From Gerris lacustris (Eukaryota; Arthropoda; Insecta; Hemiptera; Gerridae): DNA of 64,000 nucleotides. The notes beneath the pieces are model-generated. The model did not search any database, had not been told where the DNA came from, and was given only the letters and a program-made list of their open reading frames with translations. A program made the position numbers and the translations under genes. Location: NCBI GenBank assembly GCA_951217055.1, contig OX578282.1, positions 45,338,329 through 45,402,328 on the forward strand, given 5' to 3'. This document shows positions 57,216 through 64,000 of the stretch, one piece after another. How positions within the stretch are numbered: the stretch's first letter is position 1; each line of letters begins with the position of its first letter.

Positions 57216-57289
57216 TATAAAGGATTTAAAAATGCTAGCAGTGGTGTATTGAACTGAAAGGGGTATACATATTTTGAAGAATATTAACT

Positions 57290-57378
<89 letters not shown>
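57290..57378. repeat. (CA)n-(TA)n microsatellite
   Basis: About 20 bp of CA repeats pass into about 68 bp of TA repeats. It abuts the left arm of the large inverted pair. Confidence 0.95.
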
Positions 57379-57379
<1 letters not shown>

Positions 57380-57381
<2 letters not shown>

Positions 57382-57710
57382 CTGAAACAAACAAAACTCA
57401 GCTTTCGGTCTCAAAAATCGTCACTATGTTACAATCCCGACGTTTCGGTTTTTACTTAAAACCTTCTTCAGGGGCCTAAAAAACAAACGAAATACAAAAA
57501 ACCCATGAAACAAACACTCATGACAATCAAAACGGAAAAATCTAAGAAGCTGCTACACAATAAATATTAACCCAAGACTTTAACTCATCGTAAAACAACT
57601 AAACAACGACTGAAAAAATTCTTATGCGTCAACACCTTTATATACCGAGAAAAACCACTGCCTCCTTGATAAAAAAACACAATTTTATATAAAAAAATAT
57701 TGTAATTTTA

Positions 57711-57746
<36 letters not shown>

Positions 57747-58188
57747 GTCATGCTGAAGACCACTCAGGATGTCTTAAAAACACCAAAATTGGATAATTCA
57801 GTTGAAATCTCAAAAAAAAGAATTGGGTGAATACATAACTTTTCCTACAATGCCTTTTGACATCATCAGTTCCACTAAAACGAAGTTATTTGATAGGCCC
57901 AAATCTGCAGTCCTACATTATGGTCATCTAAAGGTGTTCATGAGATTGAAAGCTGACTTTAAAATAAAAGCCTTTCTGGAGAGGAGATGTGTTAATTTTC
58001 AAACTATTATAAGTTAAAGTTGGCATGTTATAAAATACATTGTCATGAGTGTTTGTTTCATATGTTTTTTGTATTTTGTTTTTTTTAGGCCCCTGAAGAA
58101 GGTTTTAAGTAAAAACCGAAACATCGGGATTGTAACATAGTAACGATTTTTGAGACCGAAACCGGTTTTGTCTGTTTCTGTTTATATG
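57380..58188. mobile_element. Inverted pair of ~149-bp arms around 510 bp
   Basis: The left arm (57,380-57,528) and right arm (58,039-58,188) are inverted copies with few differences. Each reads outward: 'atgagtgtttgtttcat', 'aggcccctgaagaagg', 'aagtaaaaaccgaaac', 'gggattgtaacatag', 'gatttttgagaccgaaa'. TA microsatellites lie just outside both arms. The interior holds a 34-nt poly-T, a family D block (57,744-57,822) and a 71-codon frame of no known function. Confidence 0.8.
57711..57744. repeat. Poly-T tract (~34 nt)
   Basis: An uninterrupted T run next to the family D block. On the minus strand it would be a poly-A tail following family D, suggesting family D was retroposed. Confidence 0.85.
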
Positions 58189-58207
58189 TATGGTCGAGAA
58201 TTTATTC

Positions 58208-58209
<2 letters not shown>

Positions 58210-58262
<53 letters not shown>

Positions 58263-58333
58263 GTAGAGTAGTTGTTTCCTTGTATTTTTTAAAATTAGTT
58301 GATTTTTGGTCTAAATTCTATATTTGGTCTGTC

Positions 58334-58402
<69 letters not shown>

Positions 58403-58422
58403 TACGCGTGTGTGTGTGTGTA
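58210..58422. repeat. Two (TA)n tracts and a (CA/GT) hairpin
   Basis: TA repeats lie at 58,210-58,259 and 58,337-58,394. They are followed by cacacacatacgcgtgtgtg, itself self-complementary. Confidence 0.93.
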
Positions 58423-59539
58423 TAATATTTACAAATTTTGGTAAATATAAGTGGTAAATTATACAAAGTATAACTATAGAAGATAACCAAAATAATGATA
58501 CCTATGAATATATAATGATTTCATGATTTGAGGTGAAGAGGGTGGTATCAGTAAAAAACAAACAAAAAAACTATATTATGTACATACACAATTGTTTATA
58601 TTTGTATTATTATCTTTATAAATGCTTGGAATTGTAAATGTGAAAAACTGTTTTGGGTTAAATGCTAGTGAGATCAAAAACGCATTTAGAACGGATTATG
58701 AAAGCCTTCGCGTTCCCTACGTCTTTCCTTCTCTTATCAGATTCCTTTCCTGTTCCGCTATGTATAAACATCACAGACCTTCCGTGTGCTTCATGTGAAT
58801 ATATATATATATATATATGTATATTCTTTTTTTTATTTTTCAAGGGTATATGTATATATTCTAGCAGTATTGCAAATATACGCTAAGGTAAAATGAGAGA
58901 AAAGGTATCTGCAAGTTAGGATAGAAAAGAGCAAATATTATGGCGTTGACACTTGGTATACTTGACTAGTAAAGAGTGCTTATCTCATATCATTCTTATC
59001 ACTTCGCGTTTTAACTTTAAACTCTGCCTCCTCCTTGCGCAACAACATAGAGGCATTATCTGATTAGTCCTTATCATTCAAGTCGTTTGTCCGGGATGCT
59101 TGGTCGCTTATCAGTTATAAGGTTTGTCTCCACAGCAAGCCCACAGCTTCAAATCCTGTAATCCTATACGAGCCTCTGAAAAGGGCTATTCAAAGAGCTT
59201 GATATCTCTCTAAAGCTTAAATCACTTCAAGCTATTCTCGTCTCTTCTAATAAGTTTATAATATAAACAATTTAGTTCTATTATTAATTATTATTAAACT
59301 AATTTAACTACTTATCTAGTTAAATTTAAAAAAAGATATATAATTTATAACACTTTTTTTTATAGATTTTTGTAAAACTAATGTCTGATTGTTGTATTGT
59401 CATCGGAATTACATGATCTGTGGAATTTTCAGCTTTCTATAGGCTGTCGGGAAGTGGGTCAAATAAAGATTACAAGATTGTCCCAGGCAAATATCTGTCC
59501 CGGACCGACAAGTAAATTTAATTAAAAGCGTGTTCTAAA
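58423..59539. other. No gene recognised
   Basis: AT-rich with a short (TA)n at 58,799-58,818. Opposed 61- and 74-codon frames at 58.66-58.89 kb are not recognised. Confidence 0.5.
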
Positions 59540-59770
59540 ATTGGTTAGGCGTGAAGTCTCTCGTAAAAAGGGTTTCGCTGGTATCGTAAACATAAAATAG
59601 GTACAAGGGGGGGGGGACGCAAAATGCTTTTGTTTTTTGAGAAAATGACATGATAATTAAACATGTTCCACAAGTGTAATACATTTTTTTAATCTACTCT
59701 TCAATACCTTTCATCTTTCATTTGATAATACACTTAAAATTTAAACAAAATAATTTTTTTCCTCGTGACA
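59540..59770 (-). repeat. Family C 3' part
   Basis: 'taggcgtgaagtctctcgta', 'aaagggtttcgctggta', a G run and 'ctactcttcaatacctttca' match 43,420-43,597 in reverse orientation. Confidence 0.75.
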
Positions 59771-59860
59771 GGAATTAGCCGCTATTTTGGATTCCCAGTT
59801 AATCAGATCAAATTGCTATTCTTATTTTTCCTTTGGCTCATCTGGCCGCACATTTTACAT

Positions 59861-60162
59861 ATTGCTTCCGAGCTTACCGAAGGTAACGGAAGCTATGTGA
59901 TCGTTTCGAAGAACGAAAATATTTTAGGTCTCCGATTTCAAAAATTCCAAGACAGAAATCCGTTTCAGACAACAGGGAACATTTTTGGTTCCGTGTCTGT
60001 CTGTCGTTCAATTTTTTTTCGAACCAACATATCTTAAAAACTACACGTCCGATTTTAATGAAATTTAGATGGTAGGTCATAATTAGCCCATTGTTGGTCC
60101 CATATAAGTTTCAACCTTCTGCACTTATTTGTTTCTCTTCCGTATGCGCTCAAACATACATC
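59861..60162 (+). repeat. Family A (interior I), 3' truncated
   Basis: The hairpin is perfect and the GTCTGTCTGTC tract is present. The copy ends abruptly in interior I about 65 bp before a family B copy begins. Confidence 0.92.
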
Positions 60163-60225
60163 AAGTTAATATATCATTAATTAAACTATTATATTAATTT
60201 AAATAAAACCAATTTAAAAAAAAAA

Positions 60226-60851
60226 AATCGGTCCGAGACAACTCAGACAAACTTTCTCATATATGAGTTTATAATTACTTAGCCCAGTGTTTCCATTTAT
60301 TAGTTTTCAAATGTACATTTAAATATTATTGAACATTTCATCAAAATTTATCATAAAAATAACTTCTCCTGGTCGGGGAATCGAACCCGGGCTCTCTCCG
60401 TCCGCGTTTTAAGCTAATATCTCAGGCACTAGATTTTTCCCGGGAAAACGGCTTATATCGTTGGATTCGTATTCAAATGGACTACATTTTAGAATTTTTT
60501 AATCAAAATCGTCGGATCCGTTTTCGAGAAATAATTTTTTTTCATGTTTTTTCAGAGTTTTTGGGGGGTAGCGCCCCCAAATTTAGAGCTAAAATTCATT
60601 TCTCGATTTCGCCTCGGGGTATGATTTTTCTGAACATGTATGCCAAATTTCGTCAAATTCGGCCCAGTAGTTTGGGCTCCAGGCGTCTGCACAGACGACA
60701 GACAGACGACAGACGACAGACGACAGACAGACATTTTTTAAAAACCACTTTTTTGGACTCAGGGGACCTCAAAACGTGTAAATCCATCAAAATCTCAAAA
60801 TCGAATTTTCGCGCCATCACAATACTTTCTCTTTATATGAGAAAGTAAAAA
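60226..60851 (+). repeat. Family B full-length copy
   Basis: It starts 'aatcggtccgagacaactca' and ends with the hairpin actttctc-tttatat-gagaaagt plus a short A run. Its middle holds 'ctcgatttcgcctcggggta' and a (GACA)n tract. On the minus strand, GGTTCGATTCCCC (60,376-60,387 region) is a pol III box-B-like element, with a box-A-like TTAGCTTAAA about 25 nt upstream in that sense (a diverged 'ttagctta' here). This suggests a tRNA-derived part. The 123-codon open frame is repeat sequence. Confidence 0.9.
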
Positions 60852-60969
60852 GAAAAAAACATTTTAATTAAACACCACTCATCGACCAACAATTCAGAAT
60901 TAGTCATTAAGTAAAACATATTTATCACAGCTATAATAATAATTAAAAAATAAATAATTGAAAACAGAT

Positions 60970-62045
60970 TTTAACAAATGGTAACTATTTGACAACATTG
61001 AACATTTTTTCTATGTTCTACTTCTACTTCTATGTTTCTAACTTCTACTTCTAATCGTTGACGCCCTCTTAAAGGAGGCCAGATGTTAGTAGTAGTAGTA
61101 AGGGCGGGGAGGCCTAGCCTGGCAAACAGACCATCTTTGGATCCTTTTTGCCAACCCCAGACGTACCCACACCCCTCAAACCACCTCCACCTCATCCTCA
61201 AACCTTTTAGTTTGGATTATAAAGGAGAGGATATCTTGCCACTTCAGAGTTTCAAGTTCCCTCTCCCTAATTTCTCCATTCCCTAAGATATGAAAGCGTA
61301 ATCTCCCATATCCTTCACACACTCCCAGAAAATGGTACGCTGTTTCCTCCTCCTCACCACACACTGGACATGTGGGATCCTCTTCTACTTTTAGTAATGC
61401 CAGATGCCTTCTGAGCCTGCAGTGTCCAGTTAGCACTCCAACCAGATTTCTCAGGTTGGTCCTGCTCAGTCCTAGCAGCCATCTGGCTTTCCTTTTATTT
61501 ATCTTCGGCAGTAACATCTTGGACTGCCTGCATCCCTCTGTGCTCAACCATTCCTTATCTGCTTCATCCCACACCCACTTCTTAATGGCTGATTTGACCT
61601 GACCTTTCGACCAGTCAACTGCGGGTTCCGGTCCACAGAAAGGAATAGAGGCTCCTGTTTTTGCTACCTCATCTGCTTTCTCGTTCCCTGGGATCCCTTG
61701 GTGTCCTGGGACCCAGAGCAGTGTTACCTCCTTACTCTCTGCCAGCAGCTCTAGTGTCTCCCGACACTCCCTCACCAGTGCAGAGGTTGCACTAGGAGCA
61801 TCGAGAGCGTGTAGTGCTGCTTGGCTATCCGAGCATATAGCTATAGACTTAGCTGTTGCTTCCACCACCTCAGGCTGTCTTGCCACCTCTAGGATGGCGT
61901 AGATCTCCGCCTGAAAGACGGTGGTGAGTGTGCCTAACGGGAAACTCTTTTGGGTGCCAGACTTTTCCAAGAACAGTCCCGCTCCTGACATTCCGGCTTC
62001 ATTCTTTGAGCCATCAGGCCAGATGTTAACACACACCAACTTCAT
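60970..62045 (-). mobile_element. 5'-truncated LINE (RNase H-bearing) with 3' UTR
   Basis: On the minus strand the element consists of the last part of ORF2 (RNase H and Cys/His domain), about 110 bp of UTR and a repetitive 'agaagtagaagt' tail at 61,013-61,058. The RT and endonuclease parts are missing, as in typical 5' truncation during target-primed insertion. Confidence 0.8.
61176..62045 (-). CDS. LINE ORF2 C-terminal part: RNase H plus zinc-finger domain
   Basis: The 289-residue frame is undamaged. The RNase H1-type fold has catalytic residues Asp11 (WPDGSK), Glu47 (FQAEIYAI), Asp73 (CSDSQAAL) and Asp125 (GNEKADEVAK), with the LLWVPGHQGIPGN signature before the last. It would remove RNA from the RNA-DNA hybrid during retrotransposition. 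A C-terminal CPVC-x8-H-x4-C cluster (about residue 235) follows, as in I-clade and some Jockey-related LINEs. The first Met is only the first ATG: the frame stays open a little further upstream, but RT is absent, so the protein is partial. The preserved frame suggests a young copy. Confidence 0.88.
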   Translation of the reverse strand: MKLVCVNIWPDGSKNEAGMSGAGLFLEKSGTQKSFPLGTLTTVFQAEIYAILEVARQPEVVEATAKSIAICSDSQAALHALDAPSATSALVRECRETLELLAESKEVTLLWVPGHQGIPGNEKADEVAKTGASIPFCGPEPAVDWSKGQVKSAIKKWVWDEADKEWLSTEGCRQSKMLLPKINKRKARWLLGLSRTNLRNLVGVLTGHCRLRRHLALLKVEEDPTCPVCGEEEETAYHFLGVCEGYGRLRFHILGNGEIRERELETLKWQDILSFIIQTKRFEDEVEVV

Positions 62046-62065
62046 TTGACTAGTATATAAAATAC

Positions 62066-62110
62066 ATTTTGACTGAGGATGACTCTGAATTTAGTCGAAA
62101 CGTTTCAACT
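62066..62110 (+). other. Hammerhead-like hairpin motif
   Basis: ctgagga, a stem gact...agtc and gaaacg occur in the order CTGANGA-stem-GAAAC. The same arrangement occurs in the inverted pair at 57.4 and 58.1 kb. One extra base sits between CTGANGA and the stem, so ribozyme activity is doubtful. Confidence 0.4.
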
Positions 62111-62904
62111 AGAAATAATGATGTCTCTTATTTAAGAAAATTGTTTTCCTTACACCTGTAATATCCATCAACGCTTCCTACTTGTACTTATAAATTACAT
62201 TTTAAACAACAATATTTAATTTTGCCTTTTAATCACTGCCGGAATATTTTATACGTCAGAGAAACAAATATTTCTTTACCATTTTAAATTAAATACCATT
62301 TAATCTTAAATACCTTTTTAGTTCCAGGAAAAGAAAGGTTCAGCTAAAAATGAATCTGATTTTGAATTTAATATTTTTAGATTTCAATATTCTTAATTCC
62401 AATTGTGAAAAACGGACTACAGATTCATTCGCAAAAAGATATTATTTCAATTTCATAATTGTTTTGATAATCCAGCTGGTGTATTTTTGTTTATTTGCAA
62501 ATACGGTATTTACGCCCTTTACATTTAATTTTGACAATTTTTTTTTTTTAATATTATTACTTTAACAATTTTAATCAGATAATAGTTTGAGTCTTTCGAT
62601 TATTTCAACGATAAATTTACATAGGTTGAATAAAAGTAACGGGTGTTCATAAGTTCAAAAAGTAGTGTGAGTGGGATCGGGGGTCCGTAAAAGGTTTTAG
62701 TGTGAAGTACGGATTAAGGGCTTGGGAGGTACGACTACAATTGTAAAGGGTTTTTGTAAGGAACGTACATGAGACTTAATTGAAATTATAACTTAAAATA
62801 ATGGTACTTGAATATATAATAATTTTATGAGTTGAGGTGAATAAATACTCTCGACAATGTGTAGAGATGAGATAAAAAAATGAAGTAGAAAATGAAAAAT
62901 AAAA
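62111..62904. other. No gene recognised
   Basis: AT-rich spacer between the LINE and family B copies. Confidence 0.5.
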
Positions 62905-63491
62905 AATCGGTCCGAGACAACTCAGACAAACTTTCTCATATACAAGTTCATAATTACAATGTTTTCTATTTATTAGTTTTTGTAAGTACGTTTAATTATT
63001 ATTGAAAATTATATCAAAATTTACCATAAAAATAACTTCTCCAGGGTGGGGAATCGAACCCGGGATCTCTCCGTCCACGTTTTAAGCAATTTTCTCAGGA
63101 ACTAGATTTTTCCTGGGAAAACTGCTTATATCGTTGGATCCGTATTTAAATGCACTACATTTTAGAATTTTTTAATCAAAATCGTCGGAACCGTTTTCGA
63201 GAAATATTTTTTTTCACGTTTGATCAGAGTTTTTGGGGGTAGCGCCCCTAAATTTGGAGCTAAAATTCATTTCACGATTTCGCCTCGGGGTATGATTTTT
63301 CTGAACATGTATGCCAAATTTTGTCAAAATCGGCCCAGTAGTTTAGGCTCCAGGCGTCTGAACAGACAGACGACAGACGACGGACAGACATTTTTGGACT
63401 CAGGGGACCTCAATACGTGTAAATCCATCAAAATCTCAAAATCGAATTTTCGCGCCATCACAATACTTTCTCTTTATATGAAAAAGTAAAA
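62905..63491 (+). repeat. Family B full-length copy
   Basis: It has the same start and end as the copy at 60.2 kb, with box-B-like gggaatcgaacc at 63,049-63,060 (minus-strand sense). It lies directly against the next copy in the same orientation. Confidence 0.92.
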
Positions 63492-64000
63492 ATCGATCCG
63501 AGACAACTCAGACAAACTTTCTCATATACGAGTTTATAATTACTTAGCCCAGTGTTTCCATTTATTAGTTTTCAAATGTACATTTAAATATTATTGAACT
63601 TTTCATCAAAATTTATTATAAAATTAACTTCTCCTGGGTGGGGAATCGAACCCGGGCTCTCTCCGTCCGCGTTTTAAGCTAATTTCTCAGGAACTAGATT
63701 TTTCCCGGGAAAACGGCTTATATCGTTGGATTCGTATTCAAATGGACTACATTTTAAAAATTTTTAATCAAAATCGTCGGAACCGTTTTTGAGAAATAAT
63801 TTTTTTTCATGTTATTTCAGAGTTTTTGGGGGTAGCGCCCCCAAATTTAGAGCTAAAATTCATTTCTCGATTTCGCCTCGGGGTATGATTTTTCTGAACA
63901 TGCATGCCAAATTTCGGACGATGGACAGAAATTTTTTTAAAAACCACTTTTGTGGACACAGGGGACCTCAAAACGTGTAAATCTATCAAAATCTCAAAAT
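63492..64000 (+). repeat. Family B copy cut by the window end
   Basis: It begins 'atcgatccgagacaactcag' one base after the previous copy. The box-B-like element is at 63,641-63,652. The GACA tract is shortened and part of the middle is deleted near 63,915. It runs off the window. Confidence 0.9.

Noticed and set aside
60477..60848. 123-codon open frame and its reverse-strand partners at 60.5, 63.2 and 63.8 kb
   Set aside because: These frames are different lengths of the same family B repeat, with no conserved start or motif.

Overview
The window is AT-rich eukaryotic DNA. No convincing host exon, rRNA gene or operon-like arrangement is visible; almost everything recognisable is transposable-element DNA and simple repeats. 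The mix (BEL/Pao LTR retrotransposon, Jockey- and I-like LINE pieces, mariner, pogo/Tigger-like, hAT and PIF/Harbinger elements, dispersed repeats carrying GTCT tracts) fits an arthropod nuclear genome, probably an insect. I cannot name the species.

Layout. 1-9.9 kb: fragments of a dispersed family, here called family A, around non-coding DNA; 5.65-8.5 kb has an unusual composition. 9.9-14.3 kb: a full-length family A copy split by a 1.1 kb inverted-repeat element, then a 2.6 kb hAT-type element with an 8-bp target duplication and a 1.25 kb near-palindrome inside it. 15.2-17 kb: a 23-bp minisatellite, a LINE tail, a MITE and a family B fragment. 17.2-19.95 kb: a pogo/Tigger-like element interrupted by a 1.9 kb hAT element. 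21.8-22.35 kb: family A followed by a tRNA-like unit. 26.9-33.8 kb: a BEL/Pao retrotransposon (gag, protease/RT, RNase H/integrase, all on the minus strand) with identical 191-bp LTRs, inserted in a family A copy with a 5-bp duplication. 35-46.7 kb: a 124-bp hAT MITE, a recombinase-like relic, a 75-bp hairpin, a Jockey RT fragment, a 5S rRNA-derived module, and elements with inverted ends. 47-64 kb: (TA)n tracts, a PIF/Harbinger element with a broken transposase, a mariner relic, a large inverted pair, an RNase H/zinc-finger LINE 3' end, and three long family B copies.

The main unifying observation is that several unrelated-looking families (A, B, C and E below) share one plan: a short terminal hairpin, a GTCT/GACA microsatellite next to it, and a non-coding body. 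This resembles non-autonomous Helentron/DINE-1-type elements, but that assignment is inference. The transposon genes do not work together as a system. The only nearly complete set is the BEL gag-pol, and its pol frame is broken despite identical LTRs.
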